64,000 nt of DNA, taken from positions 248,001 through 312,000 of the forward strand of contig JASANG010002156.1 of assembly GCA_030248215.1 (NCBI GenBank). The letters run 5' to 3'. The notes beneath the pieces were generated by a model that worked only from the letters and a program-made list of their open reading frames with translations, had not been told where the DNA came from and ran no database searches. A program made the position numbers and the translations under genes. Every line of letters begins with the position of its first letter. Within the stretch, counting starts at the first letter, position 1. Below, in pieces: positions 31,710-42,907 of the stretch. This DNA comes from Enoplolaimus lenunculus (taxonomy: Eukaryota > Nematoda > Enoplea > Enoplida > Thoracostomopsidae).

Positions 31710-34700
31710 ATGATACGTGTAATATGTTATTTTGCAATAGCTTGTGTATATATTTACACAATGTATTATGACGTAACAAAGTTACCTTTGCTTAGAGGCG
31801 ATTCTTGGTGGTTTAAACTTCGTTATTTGACAATTTTGTGTGCGGTATGTGCAGAAAAGTATACGTTTAATTTAATTTATTGTAATTGTTGTTATAAACT
31901 GAATGCGGCTTGTGGGAAACCTCACTCAGCGCTCTGTTACTGACGCGGCCGGTTGTAACAGTATACTAAATAACAGATATTTACCTGTAAATATTAACGT
32001 ATGGCTTAACTTAATGATAAACAACTAAATATCAAGCTTTGGTTCAATGTCGCGGCCGGCTTTAACGTTAGTGCCCCCAAAGCCCGAATAGAATGCAGGC
32101 TTGTCAGTTTAGGTAGGAACCACTCTAGACCGATGATAGAACTCTCAGTGTACGGATCCTCAAGCGAACACTCTACCACTGTACCGTGCGCATGTGAGAC
32201 ATGCTTGTCCTGGTGCATATGCAATAAATGCAATGCACATTCTGTTGTATGCTAGCCGGCAGCATATTGTCGACAGCATACAACACAATGTGTATTGCAT
32301 ATATTGCATATGCACCAGGACAAGCATGTTTCACATGCTTACAATGCTTACTTTCCTAGTTACTATCTACCATATATCCCCGTCTGCAAACTCTTGACGC
32401 TGTGCCCTTCTATCATTAAAGTGTGACTTCCATTGAGCCTGAGGCATTTGAATTTGTTTCGAGGTAATATTATATGCCTCAGAGGGACAACTGTTTCATT
32501 ATATGAAATATCTTTGTTTGTACCGGATCCCCTGTCTCTGTATGCGGAGCCATATACATGTTTTCGCCAGGTAGATTCGGATCTCTCCCATGCATTAAAA
32601 GGAATGGCGCTTCCTCGTAGGCGAATGTATCGTTGTTAAATAAGCAAATAACGCCAGTCCCAAATAGTCATCCCAATTTTTCACCTCTATTTCTACCACC
32701 GGTTTTAAAATTTTCATTAACGTTTGATTCCGCCTCTCAATCAATCAATTGGCCTGATGATGACATGATGTACCATAAGCTACCCGCGTCCCCAACTGAT
32801 AAGCTACCCGCGTCCCCAACTGTACCGTCTCACGTTTATACATGGCACGCACTTATCAATAAAACCGTTAAGATCCTTGCTCATAGTAGGCCCAACTTCT
32901 CATTCGGCTTCCCCTAAGCTTCATCAAACATCAAATCTATCTACGCAAGAGCCTATTTAAATTGGCCTACTCTTCGGTTAACGTCAAGTGCTTGTTGCTC
33001 GTATACAGCACCAAGCGCAACAAATCCGTTTATAGCACAATCGAACAGAATACTATTTGTGAAACTTGTAACTCGCACTATAGAGCACGAAGTAGAATCC
33101 GAAAACACCGTTTACACCGATGACACCAGTTCGAATTAGATATATATACATGTCAAACCGTTCAGTCTAAATATCAAAATTATCAAAATTTTAGTTACTT
33201 ATTGCCGTAGCAGCAAGTATAATATGAAAAACCGTTCATACACTCAAAGTGAAAATCAGTAACATTTTAAGTAAGTTCTCCAGTGACATAATTACTCCTG
33301 CAGACCTCTGGCGCACAATGCGCGCCAATAAGAAAGCAGTATGTAATAAATTTCCGCTGCGTTTATATAGAGCTTTGATGGCTGATATCAACTTAGTTGG
33401 AAGTCTTAAACTCGCATAATCACTAAAATGCAAAATCCGAAAATTTAAAGAACGCAAAAGCTAGAGAAAAGATATCGACGGATACTGAAAGCAAACTTGC
33501 AAACTCGATAATGATGATGAAGGCCGGCTACCACAACCCCCATTATGATTAATTTGCGATATCTGCTGGTTTAGCGAGTTATGAAAGTACGTGCAAAACC
33601 AGTCGCCATATTGCAGAAATAATACAACGCAACAACAACATTTAAACCCCCGAAACCAGGGAGCAACCGGATACGGTTCAGCCGCCACGTATAGATTTAA
33701 ACGTTTTACGCCTGTAAGCGATGTCTAAACCTAACTTAAGTTCTAAGAAAGACTAGGTGGGGCGAACGCCTTGGTTTGACGTGTGGTTTAGGATTTGTTT
33801 TAAGTTTGATTTTAGTTTTTGTTTGAAGTATTATAACAGTGGTGGAACAAGCTATACACTCTAGTAACATGTACTCCCAACACACGGCGTCTCAGCTAAC
33901 CCAACGAAACCCTCTAGGCACCTACGCGCAACATTGTTTACACGACAAAGCTTAGCATCTCACAACGATGCATTTTTAACATTATCACAGAGGCCATATT
34001 CCATTATTTTATGTTCTTGTAGCGTTGCGTTTCGTTGCAATATTTGTTTCGCTCATGTTACTTTTAACAGTATCCAGTTTTCTGTATGTACCATAAAATT
34101 CAGCATTTTGATTGGGCTTAGTTATAGACTTAATTTTACCCATACGTTTAGGCTTAGGAATAGGAATATGCCGAGGTATACATTGTTACGCCCCAAAAAT
34201 AACACTGGTATTCTTTATCAGGTTGTCCAGCATTATTATAACCCAATAAAGATTGTGAACGTACGTGGGCACATGCAAACATTTACATCACATGTATGAA
34301 AGAAAATATGTTAAAGTGAATCAAACAGTTCCGTTGTAGTTGGCATAAACAAATGATGGTTTCAATTATTTGAAGTTTTTAAAAAAACATCCGGCAAACT
34401 TAAATAGCGGATCCGGATGTTGATTTTTTGCCTGAGCCGGATATCCCGTCACACCTGGTAACCAGAACTAGTCAGACACACTCTAAGCTCAAAAAGAAAT
34501 TCGAACAGCAATCAATAATATGCAGCCACCGAAGTGCTGTATACACCAACTTAATGTTAAAGAACAGAAATTCATTATAGTAGAAAAGCAATCAATTTGT
34601 AAAATTGTTGAATAAGACTGAATATAAAGATGGCTAAGTCCATTTCCATAACAGATTATCTTGCATGCCTATTTATCAGCATAAATTGGTATTACGTACA

Positions 34701-37700
34701 ACAACAATATTGAACTTCGCCGTATTGAAGGAAATATAGTTAATACATTTTCGCAGGAATAAATCAACTTTTGTACAAGAATATTACGTATTATAAACGC
34801 GCCGTTTAAGCGGAAACTACTAAGAAAGGCTCGAGAGAGCCAGGGGTACCTAAAATTGTGCTAAAGCTAGTTTGGAATCACCCAAATGACTCATTTTGAC
34901 CAATTTTTACAACTGTACGTGGCTGTGCCAGCTTCAACGAGTATCCAATAAAACCCCGTTGACCGCCGCATAATTTGAAATTAATATTGAGGTTCAGTTA
35001 GTGGTTGATGGACAGGTATATAATTTTTATATACATCTATATTCAAGTGTACTGCATCGGACTGGTGTTTATTATATGCTCATATTCGTCAGCCAGCGAA
35101 CGGTTTTTGATTGCGACGAATTCCGACAATGTATGTATTATATTGTTAAATCTCCGAAAAGCTGAAAAGCGTTAAAAAGATATTGTTTTTTGTTTAGGCC
35201 AGTTGCACATGCTATTACATCTTGTGTACAATTCGAGCGTTCATCGACGATATTTTTGATACACAGCACCACACAGCACCAGGACGTAGACTGTATCGCC
35301 GCATACCCAGTGTCTCGATGCCGTCGTATTATGAACCAAGTAAACTCCATACGGTTTGCGACCTGCTGTATGCGACCGTTATTTTTCCAGTCGGTGTGGT
35401 AAGTTGTGGTTGGGAATCTGTTTCATTTGTAGTTACCCTTTTCAAAAATTTTAGTGTGAGGTCTGAGTTTCTAATATTGTATTTTGTTTCTTTTGCATAG
35501 ATACTCTTCTAATATTACGATACTGATACTAGGTGTTCAAAATGAAGAGCATGCCACTCATTCGGGTCCCAAGTTTAAAAAGTCAATTGGAAAAAATTTA
35601 AATTTAAGGTCTCTTGGCACAATGTTGTGTTTTAGTGCCTGCTGCTTGCCCTAGAGGCTAGATAAATGGTCGCACTCATAGTGTTGATTATATTACCACA
35701 ATATGTAAAGTTTGTTTTCCGAAAATAAAATTTTGAATTTGAGTTTTCTCACCTGAACCGCATTGAATAACACTCTCGTACATGCGTATATACTCAATGG
35801 CAATGTTTGTCAATCAGTAGTATAAAATACTGTTCTTGTAGGCGGTTGTGGTTTTATTTTGGGGAATTTACTACGTTGATCGTGAACTCGTTTATCCGAA
35901 ACATCTCGATGAAATTATTCCACAATGGATGAACCAAGTTTGGGTAATACTATATGTAGCTGGTTTTGTTTATGTAGATATTTGATAATGTAATACAGGC
36001 ATTTGATTCAGGGATCCTCCGAGTATTTATGTTACCGGATATCGCAGTGTATAGTAAATTTTTAGTGGAGCCCGAACCAGGTGTTAACGGACGATATGGG
36101 ATTTAAATTTGTATACTGTTGGTAGTGTTTGAGTGGTGCAAAGACATATGCTTACTGAATTAAGATTAATTTTTAGCTTGAATATTTTGCTTCTTGCTTC
36201 ATGTCAGTGTAACTTCTTGAGTTGCCCCCGGAAATGCAGTCGCAGCAAAATATCCAGTATTTCGTTTCGTATATATTCGGATGTCGTTTTTGCCGAACAT
36301 TAAACCGGAACCGGATAGCCAGTCGATCTGTGATTTGACGTTGTATCTCGGAACCTGGATGTTTTGTGTGACAACAAATAACCTGGCATGTATGTTCAGC
36401 TAATTATGGTACTATGCAGAATGGTCTATTATGGTATGGTGACGTGTCTTAGGAAAAACGGAGGTGTGGCTATGAAATTTTAGTAGCCAGGTTTGCATTT
36501 TCGTAATATATGCATGATTAATAACAAAATTTATACGCTCAAAATTGTAGAACTTATGATAAGTGCAAGATTTGGATCATTTACGCCAGTTATGCTCGTA
36601 ACATTCAATTTGTACCTAACATTCAGTTTCTACCTAAAATTTAGCATACCGCCCCTATTCCGTTTATACTTGTCGATACTTTGCTCGTTTGCCACCGATA
36701 TCCGTCTCGAAGTAAAGGTTGTTCAATTGTTTGCGTGCTAATAGTGTTATATTTTGTCAAGTAAGCTATTTTTGTCATTTTGTGTAATTAGAAAGTTTGA
36801 ATCATTAATGGACCTACGTATGTTATAATTTTTGGAAACAGAGTTTTCGGCTTAGCAGTCTTCAAATACCGTGATATAAAGTGTATAAACTTATGGTTTG
36901 GCTATAAATTGAGTTTAAGTTGGAGGAAAGCAAAACATTAAGAGGCACAGTTTGATTTTTTATATTAGTTTACGCAAACGAGTTTAAGCACATATAAATA
37001 TACATATTTTGTTACATTTTTTAGCCTGTGTGTCACGTACTACACCCACGGATTTTGGATATATCCAATCTTTGAAGAATTGAACACAGTTCAAAAAGCG
37101 CTGTTTGTTGGGTTCGCTAGCTGGTGCATTGTTATGATCTATTTGCTCGGTGACGCTTTGAATTCGCTTGTTTGGGGTGAGTTTGGCATCCTTTTAGTTC
37201 ATTGTGAAATGGAATTTACTGCAACGCCTACTCTTGATATTTTCGTGGCAAAATGCCACTGTAATACTAATGTTTAAATGTGCCGTTCGTGTGCATTGGT
37301 CTCGTTAGTAAACGCGGTATTGCGTAGATATCATGTAAGCAGTATACCCCTCTTGTTTGTAGGAACAGAATGACTGCAAAATGCTTGCTTCATTTTGAGC
37401 ATTAGAGATAAACAATCAAGGTCGTACCCATCTAGAGTTTGTGGCAAAGCGTCGGCCCTAACATCAGAAACTTTTTGGCATATTGCGGCACTGAAGTATT
37501 GAGTCATGATTAGGAATTTGTGAATAATTGTTTTAAGGGCGAATATTTAAGTCGGTTTTCAAAGCCGGCCCTATCAATTTATATTTCTGGGTACACCACA
37601 GCTCACAATGGTACAGAAAATGAGAAAACTAGGTGGTTTTTTGTGTTGTGCTATAATTAGGCCATGAGTTTTTAAGTTACAATTTGTACTAGTATGACCA

Positions 37701-37783
37701 TGCAGAGTTTTTGGGCGTATTTGTTTTCAGGTCCAGCATCACATCCACATGTCTACGACGCGACTCATCCGAAAGTGAAATAA
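31710..37783 (+). CDS. AIG1/ADTRP-family serine-independent (threonine) hydrolase, 6 exons, complete (252 aa)
   Basis: Multi-pass membrane enzyme family; vertebrate AIG1 and ADTRP hydrolyse fatty acid esters of hydroxy fatty acids through a Thr/His pair. Exons: 31710-31844, 35198-35398, 35842-35943, 36645-36760, 37025-37176, 37731-37783; all GT-AG and in phase. Motifs: LRYLT with the expected nucleophile T41; FPVGV joined to AVVVLFWGIYYVDRELVYPK; NQVW joined to HTAPIPFILVDTLLVCHRYP with the expected H147 as the first residue of exon 4; SRSKG; THGFWIYP; and MIYLLGDALNSLVWG. Human AIG1 has about 240 residues; exon 2 carries an extra stretch around HTAPGRRLYRRIPS. It cannot be assigned to AIG1 rather than ADTRP by eye. 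Intron 1 is 3.4 kb and full of repeats. Confidence 0.92.
32094..32189 (-). repeat. tRNA-derived SINE, diverged
   Basis: On the minus strand CACGGTACAGTGGTAGAGTG reads like a tRNA D-arm with box A. The region that should be box B is degenerate (GAGAGTTCTATC). It abuts the palindromic element that follows. Confidence 0.45.
32190..32338. mobile_element. 149 bp palindromic MITE
   Basis: Arms of about 60 bases pair almost throughout: GCATGTGAGACATGCTTGTC on the left with its near complement ending at 32338, joined by a short loop with GTCGAC. The arms carry the same CTTGTCCTGGTGCATATGCA block as the repeats at 28.3-28.6 kb. Confidence 0.85.
32778..32824. repeat. 24-bp tandem duplication
   Basis: AAGCTACCCGCGTCCCCAAC occurs twice with a 24-base period. 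Non-coding, inside intron 1 of the AIG1-like gene. Confidence 0.75.
33240..33457 (-). mobile_element. Possible LINE reverse-transcriptase fragment
   Basis: The minus-strand frame reads KLISAIKALYKRSGNLLHTA and, after a few residues, ARIVRQRSAGVIMS. This resembles the LIxAIKxLY...GVRQGCPLSP stretch of non-LTR reverse transcriptases, with the GVRQGCPLSP part decayed. No neighbouring endonuclease or YxDD segment is visible. Weak, but the two blocks are in the right order and spacing. Confidence 0.4.
34109..34193 (+). mobile_element. Family A MITE remnant
   Basis: GGGCTTAGTTATAGACTTAA, CGTTTAGGCTTAGGAATAGG and TGTTACGCCCC keep the family A order, strongly diverged. Confidence 0.5.
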
Positions 37784-37911
37784 TTGCTTGGCGAATAGCG
37801 TTCGCCATTGAAAGGTGATTTATGTCGAATTTCCAAAAATAATTTGATAATTATTCATTGAAAGGCAAGTGATATTTTATGTTTTTTGTACTGTCAGCTG
37901 ATAGTGCTAGT

Positions 37912-38325
37912 CAGGGTGCAAAGCGGAACTGGATTATACTGGAATCGGAATCGGAACAGCAAATTTATACCGGAATCCTAATAGAATCAGAACTAGGAAT
38001 TTTGCGACTTGATGGATAATTTTTATGAACAAATATAATATTGCTTTAGCGCGTCTGCTGGTTGGCAACAATTATCAAAAACGTAGCAAGAACAAATTGA
38101 CGATGATTTTTGGCTCTTTAAACTAAACTACAATCTATTACTGATAAGTTAACTCATCGAAAGCAATTTAATAGATAAATGCTACAGAATTCTTATGCAA
38201 CATATCACAACAAATAAGTTAAAATTTAAATTTAAAAATTCAGATTCCGATTAATTGTGTAGTCGGAATCGGAACTCGTTTTGAATCGGAATTCTAGTCG
38301 GAATCGGAATTCTGTTTGCACCCTG
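37912..38325. mobile_element. Family D hAT-like MITE, GGAATC subtype, with perfect 8-bp TSD
   Basis: Left end CAGGGTGCAAAGCGGAACTG, right end CGGAATTCTGTTTGCACCCTG. The octamer GTGCTAGT lies immediately on both sides (37904-37911 and 38326-38333), a perfect hAT-type target duplication. Subterminal GGAATCGGAATCGGAA words occur at both ends. It lies just past the AIG1-like gene. Confidence 0.92.
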
Positions 38326-38333
38326 GTGCTAGT

Positions 38334-39106
38334 TTATGAGTAATGTGTAGCTTTGGTGTCGTCCAGCGAAAAAAATTTTTATACGGGGCAATTTTAGCTC
38401 AGAAGTGATAATACATTAGCGTCGTGAATAAGTTTTACCATTATTCGGTTCTACAGCATGTTTTCGTATTCTACAGCATGTTTTAGTATACCGTTGCCGT
38501 TGCACTATGCTAATTATACGTATCGTCTGTTAGCTTTACTTGATTAAAAATGCGTCAAAGTTTAGAATTTGCACAGTCTTTTCGCTTTGAGCGCTTAGTT
38601 CCAGTTTGACGGAACATAATTGTGCGCATATTTTGTTGGATATAGACCGTACGGTCAAATTTCGCTCGAGTTTATTAATTCTTTGTCTGAATGACTTTTT
38701 TGTTCTGTAGGTTGTAAGCTAGTTTTGAATTATAAGAATATCAATTTTGAATTTATCGTGTGACTTGAATGTTTGAATGGTTTTAAACTTTTTTTGTACA
38801 ATTATAGTCGATCTTTGGTATTCAAATGTGAGTTATGTACCATCATGAGTGATGTTACGTTGGAAATGTGTCATTTACAGCTTCTGCTCTAGTATAATAC
38901 AGTTCACTTTACTCGGGTTTGGTAATTATTATAGAGGCACTGTTATTGTTATTGTTGTGTTGATTATATTTTGTAGGTGAAACATTCCGTAGTAATTCCA
39001 GTTTTCATGTATTTCTAAATAACATTTTGTAATATTCGTTTGTATCGTATAATTGCCAGCTTGATCTGCTGCTATACTTAAATTTTACCTTGGGAATATA
39101 TTTTAG
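38334..39106. other. Intergenic stretch, no clear feature
   Basis: AT-rich. A short imperfect repeat of TTCTACAGCATGTTTT occurs at 38449-38486. A possible acceptor TTTTGTAG at 38971-38978 precedes a short open frame (VKHSVVIPVFMYF and stop), too small to claim. Confidence 0.4.
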
Positions 39107-39256
39107 TTTATGGTGGACGTTAGTTGCGCGCTTCGGAGCGGGGGCTGGGAAATTTGGTCGTAGTATATCCCAAACTTCACTTGATAATACTGAATATGCG
39201 TGGCGCCCGGACGAGTGGGGATTCAGACGGCGGCCCATGATTGTGCAACCGGTGGG
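39107..39256 (+). CDS. Unassigned internal exon candidate
   Basis: A 150-base open block sits between a good acceptor, AATATATTTTAG, and a good donor, GGTGGG then GTGAGA. In the one open frame it reads LWWTLVARFGAGAGKFGRSI, then about 20 residues, then WRPDEWGFRRRPM and QPVG, a plausible single-pass or N-anchored protein segment rich in Trp, Gly and Arg. GC content is above that of the flanks. No partner exon and no family were recognised. The overlapping long open frame 39200-39748 is a different frame and is judged non-coding. Confidence 0.35.
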
Positions 39257-39395
39257 GTGAGAATTTTTTATTATAATAGGGGAGGATTTTTTGCTGACAA
39301 AATTATTGCTTCTGAAGAAAAAATCCTATTTAATATGCGACTTTCACTACATAATGTTCCGAGAACCCGCCGAAGACGACATAACCTTGTGTTAA

Positions 39396-39425
39396 CGCGT
39401 GGTTTTGACCTCGCAAAACCACGCG
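39396..39425. repeat. Perfect 12-bp stem hairpin
   Basis: CGCGTGGTTTTG, six-base loop ACCTCG, CAAAACCACGCG. The arms are perfectly complementary and GC-rich in an AT-rich setting. The flanks carry GTTAAC at about equal distance (39391 and about 39436), so this is the core of a longer palindrome. Confidence 0.85.
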
Positions 39426-40116
39426 CAAAGCTGAGGTTAACAGTTGCATATGCAGCAAAATGTGTATTGTATATACGTTTTTGTATTCAAAACGGTGAAA
39501 TTTGTGTTGACATAACATTAACACTGGTCATTGAGAGGTCAAAACCACATGTAAGAGTAAGGCTACGCCGTTTTGATGGGACCTCGGAATATAGTATTTT
39601 AAAAGGTGCGTTATACCTGATCGCACGCATATACGTACGCTTATCCATTACATTACAATTGAAAAATTATACAAAAGTATCTTCGAGGCCCGAAAAATCT
39701 ATTAAGATTAAAAATACTCAACGAAGGGGTGCAAAATCTCGATTGTGAGCTTGAAACGTTTTCAAATTGAGTTAAAAGGGGTTCCCAGAAGGGGGAGGAC
39801 GTCCCATCACTCAATTCAGTAGCCAACTACAAGTTATATCAGGTGGTTGTATGTAGCCCAGAATTTTTTGGGCCCCTTCAATATGAAATTTTCTGTGCCC
39901 AAACTAAACTTCAGTGCAGTAACTTGTAATGTAGAAAAATGAAATCGCTAAACATTCTGAACTAACATTCAAAAGTAGGTTCTATAAAAATCAACTCACC
40001 TTGGAAGCATACAAAATGGCAGTACAACACGTTTTACATTCTTTGTCTCTGGCTGGCATTGTGATTTTAATGGTGTTTTTGTAATAATTGTAACATTTTG
40101 AAAGGTTCTATTTATT

Positions 40117-40398
40117 AAGCCCTATTCACACGTGCAAATTTTTGCAGAAAAAACTTGCACGCGCAAGTTTGGTTTTGGTCACAAATCAGCTTTGAAGTTC
40201 TTGCAGCTGCAAAATATTCACTGGCATTTACGTTGTTTTATCTAATGAACGCAGTTGGAAGTCGTTTGAATTTCTTGCACCTGCAGTTTAGTTGGTCAAT
40301 CGGAATGTTCCTTTGAAAATACTTGCAGCTGCAAGTATCTCGTGCAAGTTGCAGCTGCGAGTTCTCGCTGCAAAAACTTGAACGTGTGAATGGGGTTT
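40117..40398. mobile_element. MITE with CCCTATTCACACGTGCAA ends
   Basis: Left end CCCTATTCACACGTGCAAAT and the complement of the right end CCCCATTCACACGTTCAAG are imperfect inverted repeats. The interior repeats CTTGCAGCTGCAAG palindromic words. A related copy lies at 45177-45400 in an intron of the dioxygenase gene. Confidence 0.8.
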
Positions 40399-40707
40399 TA
40401 GGCTGGCGTTTAACTGACTGTGTTTTGATTGCGTGATCAAAATTTGTGTAGCTACAGCTCAGCAATGTTTACTAAAACTTTTGAAATATTTGTGCTTAAC
40501 TGCGTGTCATTTGATTTTTTTAATTTTGCTAAGTAGTTAGTGTATAATATAGATGATGAGCAGACAGCAATAAGCTTTGCGTAAGCCTTTATCAAAGCGT
40601 TAACCTTAAATGTGGGGGAAGTGTACAAGAGGCGAATTTTACAGTTATTATAAATTTGGCCAATGTTACTTTTAGGGGCTGAACACTAGTGTAAGTATAT
40701 TCCTATC

Positions 40708-40930
40708 ACGGTGCAAACGGAGATCAAAATTGCGGAGCCGGAGGTCAACAAAATTGGTCGAAGAAGTACTTAAAATTATATTTAATTGGCTAAATTTTAG
40801 CAAATCTCTGACAAAACACATGAAATATATATAAATATTGTAAAATTCTGCGCAATTTTATACCGAAATAGCCTGAACCTCCGGCAGAAATCCTATTTTC
40901 TGCCGGATGCAGACCTCCGGTTCTAAGCAA
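40708..40930 (+). mobile_element. Family C element, near complete
   Basis: CACGGTGCAAACGGAGATC at the left, GCGGAGCCGGAGGTCAACAA next, CTGCCGGATGCAGACCTCCG near the right. Terminal CAGGG and CCCTG are lost. Confidence 0.65.
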
Positions 40931-41854
40931 AATTTAGTGTTAGCTTAAGCTTACTCTAACGGTGTCCAGCGGTAATACAGTATGCCGGTCAAGTAACGTG
41001 GGCCTTAAAATTTTGTTTATTGTGAACGTATTAGTGATACTTATATTGTGTTCTCTGTTTATTTTCGTTTAAACAGTGAAGTAGCGTTGAACCAATATTG
41101 TAAAATAAACTACCGATATGCTATATTCCGATACTTATACTTAGATACCCAGTCTTTCTTTCTACGCTATACCGCAAAATTTGGAAATAGTAAATAAAAA
41201 TTACAATTGACTAATGCAGGTATACTTTAGTGCTCTGACTTCTAGCCTTACTTGCACGTACTTATAGTTTATTGTAGCCACAAAATCAGCTGTGCCCACA
41301 CAACTGAAAAAAATATTTTAATCTTCAGGTCCTCAATTTAGGTTAGGATTCAGCTCAATATAGCCGCAACGGCCTCGTGATATAAGAGTAGGTATGTATT
41401 TCTTAAATGTAAGTTGCGGGATGATTCATTCGAATCGCTTGAAAATTGATTATACCGATAACGATAGCTTGATTTGTCGTTACCGAAGCATCGGTTCTAC
41501 ACTACAGTGAAGTTCTGTGTTTTTGAATGTTTACAGTAAAATATTTGCATTTTAGCTTTGTGTGCAAAATATAAAAGGCGACAAAACAATTCAAACTTTT
41601 AACTGGAATTACAAAATACCACAACCGAAAAAAACAACCCTTGTTACCGAAAAGTTCATTTTTAACGCTATTTTATGTCTTAAATTTAATGGGAAATTAG
41701 TTTAATTAAAATTAGCGATACGAATTTTTAGGTATTTTATGTTTTGAAGATCCTCACTTTTACCTAAATTCGCCTCTAATGTATCTTTAGTGAATTTCAG
41801 AAATAATTAAATACCGACACACATTCTTTGTTTTTTCTTCTATGAACTCGATGG
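40931..41854. other. Intergenic stretch, no clear feature
   Basis: AT-rich with no open frame or element ends that can be supported. Confidence 0.45.
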
Positions 41855-41972
41855 ACCATGTAAAGATCAGGAGCGGAACGTTTTTCTTTAGGACTGTAAT
41901 AGAGTAAGCTTTAGCTTTAGACTAATTTTTGCTTGGCTTTAGGCTTAGGAATATGTTCGTTCTTAGGCTTAG
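41855..41972 (+). mobile_element. Family A MITE, right-truncated
   Basis: Begins ACCATGTAAAGATCAGGAGC and follows the family through GACTAATTTTTGCTTGGC and two TTAGGC-like units, then breaks off before the right terminal repeat. Confidence 0.75.
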
Positions 41973-42213
41973 ACTTTCACCGGTCTTTCAAAGATTTCAA
42001 AAAAAAAATGGCGGATGCATCGAAATTTTAAAGATTTTGAATGAATTTAGTCAGTCTGTCAATTAAATTTTCAGCTTTTATTTTACAGCTAAAAATTTCA
42101 AAACAGGAATTAATTTACGTTTTGTCCTATTTTATTGCCCTACATAGGCGGCTTGCCTCATTGGACCGTCAAATCTGTCCCATTCATTTCCATATTTGCT
42201 TTGCATAGAATAG

Positions 42214-42680
42214 GGCACATGCAAAGATCAGGGGCGGAGAGTTCTTATGTGGGACTAGAATAGAGAACTTACTGTATTGCCCCCAATAAGAGGGGCGTCC
42301 CCATTTTGAGTCTGAATCAATTGGAGTCTGTATCCCTAATGAGAGTCCGTACGCGGATAGAGTCCGTAAACCCTAATTAGAGTCCATAAATGTCAAATAA
42401 CCCTAATTGCAGCGCATAAATAACTCCAGGACCAAATAACTTGAGTTCGAAATTTTAACGCGTGCTTAAATTTTGAAAGTACATTCCTAAGTATAACCTT
42501 GTACTATCTCTGAAGCTATTAACACAAGACAAATAAACGTTTACTTCAACGGATAATTGCAGTACCGGATATATTTCAGTAACGAAAGGCGGCGGAGCGT
42601 GGGTTAAAATAAATAACAGTCTGTAACCGAATACAAGGAGGGTACCCTCTGGAGAGGCCAAATAAAAATCAGTATAGTAT
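42214..42680 (-). mobile_element. Family B MITE beside, or inserted into, a family A fragment
   Basis: Bases 42214-42269 are the left end of family A (GCACATGCAAAGATCAGGGG). At 42270 this is interrupted by the start of family B, TACTGTATTGCCCCCAATAA, which runs to about 42680 in reverse orientation. The far terminal repeat is worn and no right half of family A follows, so insertion is likely but not proved. Confidence 0.7.
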
Positions 42681-42907
42681 TAAAGTTGTCGTAACCTTTG
42701 TTGACGCCTAAAATTGTATCATTCTGGATACAGTATTTAAGTAATATTATACTCATTTCTCCATGTGTATAACAAAGCCTGAACAGACTCATATGTGTTT
42801 GGCAGGGTAGAACCGGAGGTAAAAATAGATCCAGAGAAAGGCTTGTGGTCCACTCTTAATAGGATTTCGCTTAACCTGCTGTATAGTATTCGTTTAATAA
42901 ATTAGTG

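Noticed and set aside
33461-33688. Cysteine-rich 75-codon minus-strand frame
   Set aside because: It starts at a GTG and has no recognisable domain; the CCCC run comes from a GTT-like repeat.
39200-39748. 182-codon plus-strand open frame
   Set aside because: It starts at a GTG, overlaps the orphan exon in a different frame, is built on palindromic repeats and resembles no family.
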